Shown piece by piece: positions 43,170-52,069 of a DNA stretch of 64,000 nt. The notes beneath the pieces are model-generated. The model was not told where the DNA came from. It saw only the letters and a program-made list of their open reading frames with translations, and searched no databases. The first letter of the stretch is position 1. The number at the start of each line of letters is the position of its first letter. A program made the translations under genes and the position numbers. Where the stretch lies: positions 7,007,501-7,071,500 of the forward strand of contig NZ_CP069338.1 in NCBI RefSeq assembly GCF_016859125.1, given 5' to 3'. Source of the DNA: Archangium violaceum. GTDB lineage: Bacteria > Myxococcota > Myxococcia > Myxococcales > Myxococcaceae.

Positions 43170-44336
43170 GTGGCCCTCCCTCTCTCCGTTCCCTTGACTT
43201 CCTCCTTCCTCGAACGGCTTGCCCGTGCGCTCGGCGTCACCCGTGTGGCGCGGGTGACCGGGTTGGACCGGGCCGGGGTGGAGGTGGCCGCCGCGGTGCG
43301 TCCAGGTGGCTATGTGCTGCAGGTGTGCAATGGCAAGGGCCTGGATTTCCAGGCCGCTTCGGCTGGAGCCCTCCTGGAGACGGCGGAGCTGTGGGCCGCG
43401 GAGACGGTGCCGCGGGGGCGGCTCGTCTGGGGGACGCTGGAGGGGTTGGATGCCCAGGGGCTCTCCGTCTGGGGCGCCGAGGCCCTGGGGAGCCGGGGCG
43501 GCGTGGTCGTTCCCCGCCTGTGGGGCCGGGAGGTGCGCTGCGCCTGGTGCGAGGCAACCGAGCTGCACTCCGGTGAGCCCGTGCTCGTCCCCGCCCAGGG
43601 GGTGTATTGCCCGCCCACGGGGGCGCCAGCTCTCGGCCCGGTGAGTGTGCAGTGGACGAGCAACGGCTCGGGTGCCCATCCCGAGCGGTCGAGGGCTCTC
43701 CTGCATGCGCTGCTGGAGGCGACGGAGAGGGATCAGCTCGCGCGCCTGCTGCCAGAGGGCTGGACGGAGGAGGCGCTCCGCTCGCGCATGCTGCGCCCGG
43801 GTGGGCTGGAGCAGGGCGCCCCTCGCACGGCGGCCCTCGCGCGGGCCCTGGGGGAGCGCGGCTTCGCCGTCTACCTCTTCGATCTCTCGCCCGGCGCGCG
43901 GGCGCCCGGTGCGGTGGGCCTGCCCGTGGGCGCGGCGCTGCTCGTGGACCAGGAGCAGGGACCGGTGCCCCTGGCGGCGGGTTACGCGTGCGCGCTGGGG
44001 AGGGAGCAGGCGCTGCTCGGGGCCTTGCTGGAGGCGGCGCAGTCGCGGCTGACCGACATCCACGGCGCGCGCGAGGACGTGGCCGCGGTGGACCACGAGT
44101 CCGCCCTGGCCCTGGCCTCCGCGTGTGCCGAGGTCCGCCCGCGACGGGCCGTGGAGGCCATGCCCGACCGCTCCGGCGCGGTGTCCTCTCCAGAGGAAGC
44201 GGTGCGCGAAGTGCTGGCCCGGCTCGGCAAGGCGGGCTTCACCCGGGCCGCCGCCATCGAGCTGGAGGCCCCTCTCCCCGGACTCCACGTGGTGCGCGTG
44301 GTGGTGCCGGGCCTGCTCGTCTCGGAGCTGCTGTGA
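43170..44336 (+). CDS. YcaO-family ATP-dependent cyclodehydratase/thioamidation enzyme
   Basis: 388 residues from a GTG. YcaO ATP-binding signatures are present: LLETAELWAAE near 72 and SNGSGAHPERSR then HALLEATERDQ near 165-190. A later segment is ALGREQALLGALLEAAQSRL. YcaO proteins use ATP to activate a backbone amide, giving azolines with Cys/Ser/Thr or thioamides when a sulfide donor is present. The C-terminus lacks the Pro-rich tail of many azoline-forming YcaOs. The next gene is a TfuA partner overlapping by four bases (GTGA), which points to thioamide formation. No precursor peptide is seen nearby. Confidence 0.85.
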   Translation: MALPLSVPLTSSFLERLARALGVTRVARVTGLDRAGVEVAAAVRPGGYVLQVCNGKGLDFQAASAGALLETAELWAAETVPRGRLVWGTLEGLDAQGLSVWGAEALGSRGGVVVPRLWGREVRCAWCEATELHSGEPVLVPAQGVYCPPTGAPALGPVSVQWTSNGSGAHPERSRALLHALLEATERDQLARLLPEGWTEEALRSRMLRPGGLEQGAPRTAALARALGERGFAVYLFDLSPGARAPGAVGLPVGAALLVDQEQGPVPLAAGYACALGREQALLGALLEAAQSRLTDIHGAREDVAAVDHESALALASACAEVRPRRAVEAMPDRSGAVSSPEEAVREVLARLGKAGFTRAAAIELEAPLPGLHVVRVVVPGLLVSELL

Positions 44337-45511
44337 AACGTCCCAATCCCGATGAGCTCATCGTCTTCCTCGGCCCCTCGATGCCGGAGGAAGAGGCGCT
44401 GGCGCTGGCACCCTGCCGCGTGCTGCCACCGGCGCGCCAGGGGGACATCTGGCGGGCACTCACGCTGCGTCCGAAGGCCATCGCGCTGGTGGATGGTGTC
44501 TTCGAGGCACAGCCCTCCGTCTGGCACCACGAGCTGCTGGCCGCGCTCGATGCCGGAGTGGCGGTGTTCGGCGGGGGCAGCATGGGGGCCCTGCGCGCGG
44601 CGGAGCTCGCGGTGCACGGCATGGTGGGCGTGGGCCACATCTTCGAGGCGTACCGCCGGGGAGAGCTGGTGGATGACTCCGAGGTGGCGTTGCTCCACGC
44701 CGAGGCGGAGCACGGCTTCCGGGCCCTGACGGTGCCGCTCGTCAACGTGCGCCACGTGGCCCGGCTGGCCCGGCGCGCGCGGATTCTGTCTCCGCGTGAG
44801 GCCCAGTCCCTGGTGGACGCGGCGGCGGCGATCTTCTACCAGGATCGCACCTGGCCCCGGATGCTGGCGGCCGTGGGCGGCTCGTGGCGTCCGGCCACCC
44901 GGGCGAAGTGGGAGGCCTGGGCCGCCGGAGGACTCGAGGACCTCAAGCGCGAGGATGCCCGGGCCTGCATCCTGGCCGCCGCGGCCTTCGTGGCCTCCGG
45001 AGCGCCAGCCCCCACGCGCGAGCGGACCCGCCGGCCCCCGCCGTCCTCGTACGTGCGTCGCCGCCGCCTCGTGGAGGGACTGTGCGCGACGGAGTCGGGC
45101 CTCGTGTCCTCGGAGGAGGTGCTCGAACAACTGCGTGCCGCACCCGACGCGGGGGAGCTGGCGGAGGAGGGCCTGCGCCGGGCACTGCTCGCGGGGTGGG
45201 CCCGCACGCTGGGGCTCGCCCCCTCCGCCGAGGAGGTGGCGCGGGCCGAAGCGGATTGGTGGGCGCGCCTCGGCGTCGCTCGGGCGTCGCGCGAGGAGTA
45301 CCTGGCCGCTTGTGGCCTGGATGCGCACGAGCTGCGGCGGCTGTGCGAGGATCGCGCGTTGGAGCGGCTCACGCTCGAGCACGCGTCGCGGTTGCTGCCG
45401 GATGGACCTTCGTGGGACGAGGCGCTCGCGACCGAGGCGCGTCTCCGCGGCCGTTGGGTGGAGGAGGCCCAGCGGTTCGGTGCCCCGAGGCGGAGCCGGC
45501 GCAAGCGGTGA
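44333..45511 (+). CDS. TfuA-like protein, partner of YcaO
   Basis: 392 residues from a GTG overlapping the YcaO stop. The first 125 residues carry the TfuA core: IVFLGPSMPEEEAL, PPARQGDIWRAL, ALVDGVFEAQPSVWHHELL, GGGSMGALRAAEL and GMVGVGHIFEAYRRG. TfuA is known to work with YcaO in thioamidation of methyl-CoM reductase and of thioviridamide-type peptides, delivering sulfide from a thiocarboxylated carrier. The C-terminal 260 residues are helical and private to this branch (YQDRTWPRML, EEVLEQLRAAPD). Cytoplasmic. The target is not encoded next to it. Confidence 0.88.
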   Translation: MKRPNPDELIVFLGPSMPEEEALALAPCRVLPPARQGDIWRALTLRPKAIALVDGVFEAQPSVWHHELLAALDAGVAVFGGGSMGALRAAELAVHGMVGVGHIFEAYRRGELVDDSEVALLHAEAEHGFRALTVPLVNVRHVARLARRARILSPREAQSLVDAAAAIFYQDRTWPRMLAAVGGSWRPATRAKWEAWAAGGLEDLKREDARACILAAAAFVASGAPAPTRERTRRPPPSSYVRRRRLVEGLCATESGLVSSEEVLEQLRAAPDAGELAEEGLRRALLAGWARTLGLAPSAEEVARAEADWWARLGVARASREEYLAACGLDAHELRRLCEDRALERLTLEHASRLLPDGPSWDEALATEARLRGRWVEEAQRFGAPRRSRRKR

Positions 45512-45677
45512 GCCCGCGGCGAGCTGCGCAGGGGCTGGAGGGAGATGTGCATCAGCCAACGGCAGGAAGGTCCGCGAGGTGAGCGCCTCGTGCTCGTTCC
45601 GGTGGGCGGGGGGTCCGTGTGTGGTTACGTAGAGGGATGCGGCGCGGGGGGGATTTCGCGCTGGAGGCAGCGAGACG

Positions 45678-45920
45678 ATGGCCCGGATATGCCAGGATGA
45701 GGTGGGTCGCTGTGACTTCCTCGACGTGCTCGAGGAGGCGGTTCTGAAGCACCGGCCGGTGGCGGTCCAGCTGCGAGAGGGCGAGGCCTTCATCGATCTG
45801 GTGGTGGACGTGGTCACCGAGCAGGGGGACGACTTCGCCATCTTCAAGTCGCACGAGCGGGTGTCCGTGGGTCGGATTCTCGCCGTCACGCGGGCCGGGC
45901 CGGTCGCGGCGCGGTGGTGA
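45678..45920 (+). CDS. small Rof/Sm-like protein
   Basis: 80 residues. An N-terminal Cys-containing helix (CQDEVGRCDFLDVLEEAV) precedes a short five-strand pattern: RPVAVQLREGEAFIDLVVDV then FAIFKSHERVSVGRILAV. This looks like the small beta-barrel of Rof/YaeO (Rho inhibitor) or other Sm-like folds, by pattern only. It is 166 bases after the TfuA gene and may or may not share its transcript. Nothing recognisable lies in that gap. Confidence 0.5.
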   Translation: MARICQDEVGRCDFLDVLEEAVLKHRPVAVQLREGEAFIDLVVDVVTEQGDDFAIFKSHERVSVGRILAVTRAGPVAARW

Positions 45921-45951
45921 AGCGGGGCGGCTGGGGTAGGGTGCACGCCGG

Positions 45952-46782
45952 ATGAATCCTCACGACGAGAGCGAGACCTTCCGCTGCGTGCGGGCCGATG
46001 CCCGGGAGCCCGGGGGATACCGGACGGTGCTGGGGGAGGCGAAGGCCACCTTCCTGCACACGGATCCGCCGTATTGCCTGCTCACGCGGCGCCGCAAGGG
46101 GGGGGACCTGAGGGATCCCCGCGCGAACAAGAAAATCGATCGCAACCCCATCGTGCGCTTCGAGACGGTGCGCGACTACCGGGCCTTCACCGAGGCGTGG
46201 ATGACGCGAGCGGTGGCGCACCTCACTCCGGACGCCACGATGGCCATCTGGACGAACCTGTTGGGCAAGGAGCCCATCCTCGCGGTGGCGCGCTCGCTGG
46301 GTTTCGGGCACCTGCGGGGCGAGTACGTCTGGGGCAAGCGCACCACGGACAAGAACGCCAACGAGCAGCTGCTGCGCGTCTACGAGGTGGCGCTGGTGTT
46401 CTCGCGCACTCCCGCGCCCCCCCTGGCGCCAGGGGAGCTGCCCACCGTCTGGGCGGTGGTGGGGGGCTACGACGACGACGCCGAGGCGGCGCGCTGGGGC
46501 AACCATCCCCACCACAAGCCCTTCTCCGTGCTGGAGCCCCTGGTACGCACCTGGAGCCGCCCGGGGGACTGGGTGTTGGACCCGTTCGCGGGCAGCGGCT
46601 CCATGCCCTCGGCGGCGCTGCGGCTGGGGCGCAAGGCGGCGTGCATGGAGGTGGAGCCGGAGTGGGCCGAGCGGGTGGCCGGGCGGCTCCGTGAGACGGC
46701 GAGCGAGCTGGCTCGGGGGCCAGGGGTTCGGCCGGAGACAGCTCCCGACGAGAAGGTATCCGCCACCCCGAATCATCGGTAG
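45952..46782 (+). CDS. orphan DNA methyltransferase (N4/N6 beta-type)
   Basis: 276 residues. Motif IV DPPY lies at 39-42 (LHTDPPYCLLTRR). The cofactor motif DPFAGSGSMPSAALRLGR is near 208, after the catalytic motif, giving the beta-class order of PF01555 enzymes. HKPFSVLEPLVR before it is typical. It would methylate the exocyclic amino group of adenine or cytosine in duplex DNA. No restriction gene is adjacent, so it looks solitary. The target-recognition part lies between the motifs and cannot be read for specificity. Confidence 0.88.
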   Translation: MNPHDESETFRCVRADAREPGGYRTVLGEAKATFLHTDPPYCLLTRRRKGGDLRDPRANKKIDRNPIVRFETVRDYRAFTEAWMTRAVAHLTPDATMAIWTNLLGKEPILAVARSLGFGHLRGEYVWGKRTTDKNANEQLLRVYEVALVFSRTPAPPLAPGELPTVWAVVGGYDDDAEAARWGNHPHHKPFSVLEPLVRTWSRPGDWVLDPFAGSGSMPSAALRLGRKAACMEVEPEWAERVAGRLRETASELARGPGVRPETAPDEKVSATPNHR

Positions 46783-46789
46783 TGTTCTC

Positions 46790-46816
46790 CGCCCCCCTGG
46801 GCTCCAGGGGGCGTTT
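46790..46816 (+). terminator. intrinsic terminator after the methyltransferase gene
   Basis: CGCCCCCCTGG and CCAGGGGGCG pair over about ten bases (one bulged C) with a 3-nt loop, followed by TTT. The hairpin is 8 bases after the stop codon and before the transporter's ribosome site. Confidence 0.6.
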
Positions 46817-46846
46817 CCCCCCAGCAACACGCGAAGAGGCACCCGG

Positions 46847-48133
46847 ATGAAGCAGCACCAGAAGATGCTCCTGGGCATCGTCATCGGTACGGTGGCGGGA
46901 ATCGCCGCCAACACCCTGGCGGGCGGCTCGCCATGGCTCGACTGGGTGGTGACGAACATCACCTCGCTGGTGGGGCAGATCTTCCTCCGGTTGCTGCTGA
47001 TGCTGGTGGTGCCGCTGCTCTTCTCCGCGCTGGTGACGGGCGTGTGCGAGCTGGACCTGAAGCAGCTCGGCCGGCTGGGCCTGCGGACCATGGGCTACAC
47101 CGTGGTGGTCTCCAGCATCGCGGTACTCATCGGGCTGCTGCTGGTCAACACGCTCCAGCCGGGCGTGGGGCTGAGCGAGGAGGCGCGCGCGCAGGCGATG
47201 AAGGGCACCGCGGTGAAGGCCGCCCCGTCTCCGAGCGACACCTCGGTGCCCTCGCTGATCGCCTCGATGATTCCCACCAACCCGCTGAAGGCGGCGGCCG
47301 ACGGGGACATGATCGCCCTCATCGTCTTCTCGCTCATCTTCGGCCTGGGGCTCGCCCTGACGGACACCCCGGCGGTGAGGCGGCTGCGCGAGACGATCCA
47401 GGGCCTGCACGACGTGATGATGCGGCTCATCGACGGGGTGCTGAAGCTGGCGCCCTTCGGCGTGGGCGCGCTGCTCTTCAGCATGATGGCGCGCCTGGGC
47501 GTGGGCGTGCTGATGCAGGTGGCTTCCTACGTGGGCGTGGTGCTGCTGGCGCTCGGGCTGCACATGTTCGGTGTGTACTCGCTGTCGGTGCGCTTCCTCG
47601 GGGGGCGCAACCCACAGGGCTTCTTCCGCGACTGCCGCCTGGCCATCGTCACCGCCTTCTCCACCGCGTCCTCCAGCGCCACGCTGCCCACCGCGCTGAA
47701 GGTGGCCGAGGAGAACCTCAAGCTGCCTCGCAACGTGTCGCGCTTCGTGCTCACCGCCGGCTCGGCGATGAACCAGAACGGCACCGCGCTCTTCGAGGGC
47801 GTCACCGTGCTCTTCCTGGCCCAGGTGTTCGGCGTGCAGCTGAGCCTGGCGGATCAGACCATCGTGATGTTCATCTGCGTCCTGGCGGGCATTGGCACCG
47901 CGGGCGTGCCGGCCGGCTCCATCCCCGTCATCGCGATGATCCTCGGCCTCTTCAAGATTCCCCCCGAGGGGCTCGCGCTGGTGCTGGGCGTGGATCGCTT
48001 CCTCGACATGTGCCGCACCACGCTCAACGTGACGGGGGACCTGGCCGCCGCCGTCTACGTTTCCCGAGGCGAGCCCATGACCGAGGCCGAACCCGAGGGC
48101 TCCCGGCTCGAGCCCGAATCGTCCGCTTCCTGA
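46847..48133 (+). CDS. dicarboxylate/amino acid:cation symporter (DAACS family)
   Basis: 428 residues with about eight hydrophobic segments and two re-entrant loop motifs. The Ser-rich tip is FSTASSSATLPTAL and the substrate/cation site is MNQNGTALFEG, in place of the classic NMDGTA. The following helix GIGTAGVPAGSIP is also typical. It resembles GltP/DctA proteins, which import glutamate, aspartate or C4-dicarboxylates with protons or sodium. GAAGAGG precedes the ATG. It stands alone, after a terminator. Confidence 0.92.
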   Translation: MKQHQKMLLGIVIGTVAGIAANTLAGGSPWLDWVVTNITSLVGQIFLRLLLMLVVPLLFSALVTGVCELDLKQLGRLGLRTMGYTVVVSSIAVLIGLLLVNTLQPGVGLSEEARAQAMKGTAVKAAPSPSDTSVPSLIASMIPTNPLKAAADGDMIALIVFSLIFGLGLALTDTPAVRRLRETIQGLHDVMMRLIDGVLKLAPFGVGALLFSMMARLGVGVLMQVASYVGVVLLALGLHMFGVYSLSVRFLGGRNPQGFFRDCRLAIVTAFSTASSSATLPTALKVAEENLKLPRNVSRFVLTAGSAMNQNGTALFEGVTVLFLAQVFGVQLSLADQTIVMFICVLAGIGTAGVPAGSIPVIAMILGLFKIPPEGLALVLGVDRFLDMCRTTLNVTGDLAAAVYVSRGEPMTEAEPEGSRLEPESSAS

Positions 48134-48206
48134 GCTTCCGGACAGGTTCGGGGTTGCCCCGGCCCATCAGGTGTCCCATACCCGTAGGAACAGAAGGAGC
48201 AGCCAC

Positions 48207-48689
48207 ATGAAGGTGTCCAAGGGAAGTGTCGTCTCGTTGGAGTACCGGTTGCACCTCGGGGATGGGCAGGTCATCGACGAGAGTGAGCCCGGACAACCGC
48301 TCGCCTACATGCATGGTCGTGGGCAGATCGTCCCGGGACTCGAGGGACAGCTCGAGGGAATGTCCGCCGGCGAGTCGAAGAAGGTGGTGGTGCCGCCTTC
48401 CCAGGGCTACGGCGAGCACGATGCGCGCGGCCTCCAGGAGGTGCCCCGCGGCATGTTCCCGCCCAATGCCCAGCTCCAGCCCGGCCTGAGCATCACCGCG
48501 CAGACGGCGGAAGGGGATGTCATCCCCATCACCATTCGCGAGGTGAAGGGCGAGACGGTGGTGGTGGACCTCAACCACCCGCTGGCGGGCAAGACGCTCC
48601 ACTTCGATGTGACGGTGCGTGAAGTGCGTGCGGCCACCGCCGAGGAGAACGAGCACGGCCACGCCCACGGGCCTGGCGGCGCGCATTGA
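48207..48689 (+). CDS. SlyD-like FKBP peptidyl-prolyl isomerase
   Basis: 160 residues. FKBP-fold active-site segments are split by the inserted chaperone flap: VVSLEYRLHLGDGQVIDESE, LAYMHGRGQIVPGLEGQLEG and GESKKVVVPPSQGYGEHD, with VVDLNHPLAGKTLHFDVTV closing the fold. The flap ARGLQEVPRGMFP and the His-rich tail (EHGHAHGPGGAH) are SlyD marks. It assists folding and can bind nickel. AGGAGC before ATG 48207 decides the start. Confidence 0.9.
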   Translation: MKVSKGSVVSLEYRLHLGDGQVIDESEPGQPLAYMHGRGQIVPGLEGQLEGMSAGESKKVVVPPSQGYGEHDARGLQEVPRGMFPPNAQLQPGLSITAQTAEGDVIPITIREVKGETVVVDLNHPLAGKTLHFDVTVREVRAATAEENEHGHAHGPGGAH

Positions 48690-48755
48690 GCGGGCGCCCG
48701 AGGGAGCGATCCTCACTCGTCGGGTAGGGGGTGTTCCGATATCCTCGGACCTCCC

Positions 48756-50642
48756 ATGAGTCAGCCCGCCTCGCCCTCTCCTCAGCAGCTCCAGATTCCG
48801 CCCGGGCCCGCGCCCCAGCCGGCGCCCGCCGTCGCGACCCAGGACCCCGAGCGCTACTGGCTCGAGAACGTCTACAAGGGCGGCGAGCGCCAGCTCACCG
48901 TGCGCGCCGTCATCGCCGGCATGGTGATTGGCGCGGTGATGTGCCTGTCCAACCTGTACGTCATCCTCAAGACGGGCTGGAGCCTGGGCGTCACCATCAC
49001 CGCGTGCATCCTCGCCTTCGCCTCCTTCGGCATGCTGCGAGGCGTGGGGTTGCTGAGGACGGACTTCACCACGCTCGAGAACAACGCCATGGGCTCGGTG
49101 GCCTCGGCGGCGGGGTACATGACGGGCGGCGGCAACATGGCGGCCGTGCCCGCGCTGTTGATGCTCACCGGGACGCTTCCTCCCTCGGGGTGGCTGGTGG
49201 CGTGGTTCGCGGTGGTGTCCGCGCTGGGCGTCTTCGCCGCCATCCCCATCAAACGGCAGCTCATCAACATCGAACAGCTCCCGTTCCCCACGGGCACCGC
49301 CACCGCCGAGACGCTCCAGGCGCTCCATGGGCATGACGAGCGCTCGCGCGGAAAGGCGCGCTACCTGGGCATCGCGGGCCTGATTGGCGCCGTCATCGCC
49401 TTCTGGCGGGATGCCAAGGCCTCGTGGCTGGTGTGGAACCTGCCCGCGAAGCTGAGCCTGCCCTTCACCATTGGCGGCAAGCCCGCGGGGGCGTGGACGC
49501 TCTCGTTGGACCTGAGCCTGCTGCTGGTGGGCGCCGGGGCGCTGGTGAGCTTCAAGACGGGCTGGTCCATGTTGCTGGGCGCCGTGCTCAACTACGGCTT
49601 CCTGGCCCCGGAGATGGTCCGCCGCGGCGTCATCCCCGAGGTCTCGTACAAGGCCATCAACGCCTGGGCGCTGTGGACGGGGGCCTCGGTGCTCGTCTCC
49701 TCGGGCCTTTTGTCCTTCGCCTTCCAGTGGCGCAGCGTGGCGAAGTCCTTCAAGGCGCTCTCGGGCCTCTTCGGGAAGAAGGCCGAGGAGGAGAAGGATC
49801 CCCTCGCCGACATCGAATGCCCGCCCACGTGGTTCCCGCTGGGCTTCCTGGTGCTCGGCCCGGTGGTGGTGGCGCTGATGGCCTACCTCTTCCAGATTCC
49901 GTGGTGGGCGGGCGTCATCGCCCTGCCGCTGTCCGTGGTGATGGGCGTCATCGCCTCGCGCGTCACGGGTGAGACGGATACCACGCCGACCAAGGCGCTC
50001 GGGCCGGTGACCCAGCTCATCTACGGAGGCCTGCTGCCCGGCAACCTCACCGCCAACGTGATGAGCGCCAACGCCACGGGTGGCGTGGGCCTGCACTCGG
50101 CGGACCTGCTCACGGACCTCAAGTCCGGGTGGTTGCTCGGTGCCAACCCGCGCCAGCAGTTCTTCGCCCAGCTCTTCGGCGTGGTGGCCGGGGCGGCGGT
50201 GGTGGTGCCCGCGTTCAACCTGCTCGTGCCGAGCGCGGAGGTGTTGGGCACCGAGGAGTTCCCCGCGCCCTCCTCTCTGGTGTGGGCCGGCGTGTCGAAG
50301 ATGCTGATGAACGGGGTGAGCATGCTGCACACGTCCGCGCGGATCGGCGCGCTGTGCGGCCTGGCGTTGGGCGTGGCGCTGGTGCTGCTGGATCGTTGGG
50401 CTCCGAAGAAGGCGAAGCCCTTCATTCCTTCCGCGTCGGGCCTGGGCCTGGCCATGGTGATTCCGGGCGCCAGCTCCATCAGCTTCTTCCTCGGCGCGGC
50501 CATCGCCGAGTTCCTGCGTCGCAAGCAGGCGAAGCTGGCGGAGGCCACCGTGCTCCCCGTGAGCTCGGGCTTCATCGCAGGTGAGAGCCTCATGGGCATC
50601 GCCGTGGCGATGCTCAAGGCCTTCGGGATGATGCCCAAGTAG
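48756..50642 (+). CDS. OPT-family oligopeptide transporter
   Basis: 628 residues with about fourteen hydrophobic segments. After a Pro/Gln-rich N-terminus comes LTVRAVIAGMVIGAVMCLSN, where the family begins. Later marks are GYMTGGGNMAAVPALLMLTG, PIKRQLINIEQLPFPTGTA and MVIPGASSISFFLGAAIAEF. OPT proteins of this bacterial branch import peptides or metal chelates across the inner membrane with protons. Length is normal. No partner gene is adjacent. Confidence 0.9.
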   Translation: MSQPASPSPQQLQIPPGPAPQPAPAVATQDPERYWLENVYKGGERQLTVRAVIAGMVIGAVMCLSNLYVILKTGWSLGVTITACILAFASFGMLRGVGLLRTDFTTLENNAMGSVASAAGYMTGGGNMAAVPALLMLTGTLPPSGWLVAWFAVVSALGVFAAIPIKRQLINIEQLPFPTGTATAETLQALHGHDERSRGKARYLGIAGLIGAVIAFWRDAKASWLVWNLPAKLSLPFTIGGKPAGAWTLSLDLSLLLVGAGALVSFKTGWSMLLGAVLNYGFLAPEMVRRGVIPEVSYKAINAWALWTGASVLVSSGLLSFAFQWRSVAKSFKALSGLFGKKAEEEKDPLADIECPPTWFPLGFLVLGPVVVALMAYLFQIPWWAGVIALPLSVVMGVIASRVTGETDTTPTKALGPVTQLIYGGLLPGNLTANVMSANATGGVGLHSADLLTDLKSGWLLGANPRQQFFAQLFGVVAGAAVVVPAFNLLVPSAEVLGTEEFPAPSSLVWAGVSKMLMNGVSMLHTSARIGALCGLALGVALVLLDRWAPKKAKPFIPSASGLGLAMVIPGASSISFFLGAAIAEFLRRKQAKLAEATVLPVSSGFIAGESLMGIAVAMLKAFGMMPK

Positions 50643-50657
50643 GCACCACGCTCCGGG

Positions 50658-51320
50658 TTACCTGCCGCGTGACCCGGAGTCCGAGGACTGCTCGGCGACA
50701 TAGATGATCAGGGGAACCTTGTACTTCTCTCGCTCATCGGGGGCGCCTGTCACCACCTTCACCCGGTGGAAGGTCCCGAGCTTGGAGACCCGCGACCGCA
50801 TCTCCTCGAGTGTGCTCACCGTGCAGGCCCTGTCCTGCGTGAGCGCGCTTTTCGCCGCCTGGGTGATGCGTACGGGTGACACCTTCGGGTTTTCGTCAAC
50901 GCTCACGAAAATGCTGCCGATCCGATAGGGCGTCCCGAGCTGGATGCTCAGGCGGGGCAGGGCGGCTCCGGTCGCGGTATCTCCCTGGCTCGTCACACGC
51001 GCTTCCGGCCAGCAGAGGGCCCGGAGCCGACTCTCGACGAGCTGCGCCGCGAGCTCCTGGCACTCCGAGAGCTCCGAGCTGCCCACCGCCTGCACGGGGA
51101 GGTCCGCGAGCACCAGATGACGAAAGGCCGCGGGCAGCTCGTCGATCCTGGTGACCTGGTCCGGGGCGAGCGAGGCCGTGCTCGTGGGCTGGCACTACCT
51201 CTGAATGAAGAACGTGGTGTTGACGCGCTCGAGCACCAGCCGGGTGTTTCCCAACTGTGTACCGGTGGTACTGGCGGCCAGCGAGAGACCGAGGACGGCA
51301 AGGGGAGTGTGTCGGAACAT
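50658..51320 (-). pseudogene. POTRA-like lipoprotein paralogue with an in-frame TAG and lost lipobox
   Basis: The frame from ATG 51320 (MFRHTPLAVLGLSLAAS) is stopped by TAG at 51197-51195 (codon 42). It then stays open in the same frame for 178 codons. It aligns end to end with the next gene: FFIQR-stop-CQPTST against FFRQEQCKPTST, so TAG stands where the paralogue has Gln (one base change). The lipobox LAAC of the paralogue reads LAAS here, so the lipid anchor is lost too. The C-terminal part is POTRA-like (LGTPYRIGSIFVSV, VSKLGTFHRVKVV). Probably a decaying duplicate. Confidence 0.7.
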
Positions 51321-51358
51321 GCGCGGGTTTATAGCTCTCGTGAGAGTGCCGGAGCTCC

Positions 51359-52009
51359 TCACTTCTTGTTCGGGTCCGCGGGCGCCTGCTCCTTCGGGGG
51401 CGCCGGAGCCGTCTCCTTGACGTCGATGAGCAGCGTCACCTGCTTCTGCTCGCTGTCGGCCGGGCCCGATTCGACCAGCACCTGGTGGAAGCTCCCGAGC
51501 TTGGAGACCTGCTCGCGGATCTTCTCGAGCGTCTTCGTCGTACACGCCTTGTCCTTGGGGAGGGCACTCTTCGCCGCTTCGATGATGCGCGCCGGTGGCA
51601 CCTTCGCGTCCTTCTCCTGGGTCACCCAGATGATGGTGCCGACCTGGTAGCGCGCCCCGAGCTGGACGCTCAGCTGGGGCTGCGCGGTCACTCGCGCCTC
51701 GACCCAGCAGAGGGAGTGAAGCCGCTTCTCGAGGAGCCGGGCCGCGACGTCCTCGCACCGCACGCGCTCCGTGCTCCCCTCGGCTTGCAGGGGGAGATTC
51801 GCGAGCACGCTTTCCCGGAGGGCCGAAGGCAGCTCGTCGAGCCCGGTGACCTGCTCCCGGGTGAGCGAGCCCGTGCTCGTGGGCTTGCACTGTTCCTGAC
51901 GGAAGAACCTGTTGTCGACGCGCTGGAGCACCTCTCGGGTGTTGTGTTGTTGCGTGGCACAGGCCGCCAACGTGAGGCCGAGGAGGGCGGGAAGGGTGCG
52001 ATGGCTCAT
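51359..52009 (-). CDS. lipoprotein with POTRA-like domain
   Basis: 216 residues. A signal peptide with lipobox LAAC (MSHRTLPALLGLTLAACATQ) predicts a lipoprotein. The middle has several Cys. The C-terminal domain, LGARYQVGTIIWVTQEKDAK then ARIIEAAKSAL and VSKLGSFHQVLVESG, has the strand-helix-helix-strand pattern of POTRA domains as in BamA-type proteins. The end is a Pro/Lys/Ala tail. It may assist outer-membrane or secretion assembly. The gene upstream in the same direction is a decayed copy of it. It is divergent from the GlcD-like gene. Confidence 0.65.
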   Translation of the reverse strand: MSHRTLPALLGLTLAACATQQHNTREVLQRVDNRFFRQEQCKPTSTGSLTREQVTGLDELPSALRESVLANLPLQAEGSTERVRCEDVAARLLEKRLHSLCWVEARVTAQPQLSVQLGARYQVGTIIWVTQEKDAKVPPARIIEAAKSALPKDKACTTKTLEKIREQVSKLGSFHQVLVESGPADSEQKQVTLLIDVKETAPAPPKEQAPADPNKK

Positions 52010-52069
52010 GAGGAATGCTTGTAACGCACCAGGGGCCTCGAAGTGGGCGGCGTGGTAGCGTTGGGATCG

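Noticed and set aside
43170-45920. RiPP precursor gene beside YcaO-TfuA
   Set aside because: The gaps at 43089-43169 and 45512-45677 contain no short frame with a leader/core pattern; the only nearby small gene looks like a folded barrel protein.
33165-52009. General reassignment of TAG to a sense codon, suggested by two in-frame TAGs
   Set aside because: Many intact genes in the window end in TAG at the expected family C-terminus, with overlapping or adjacent next genes. The two cases are better explained by mutation or local readthrough.
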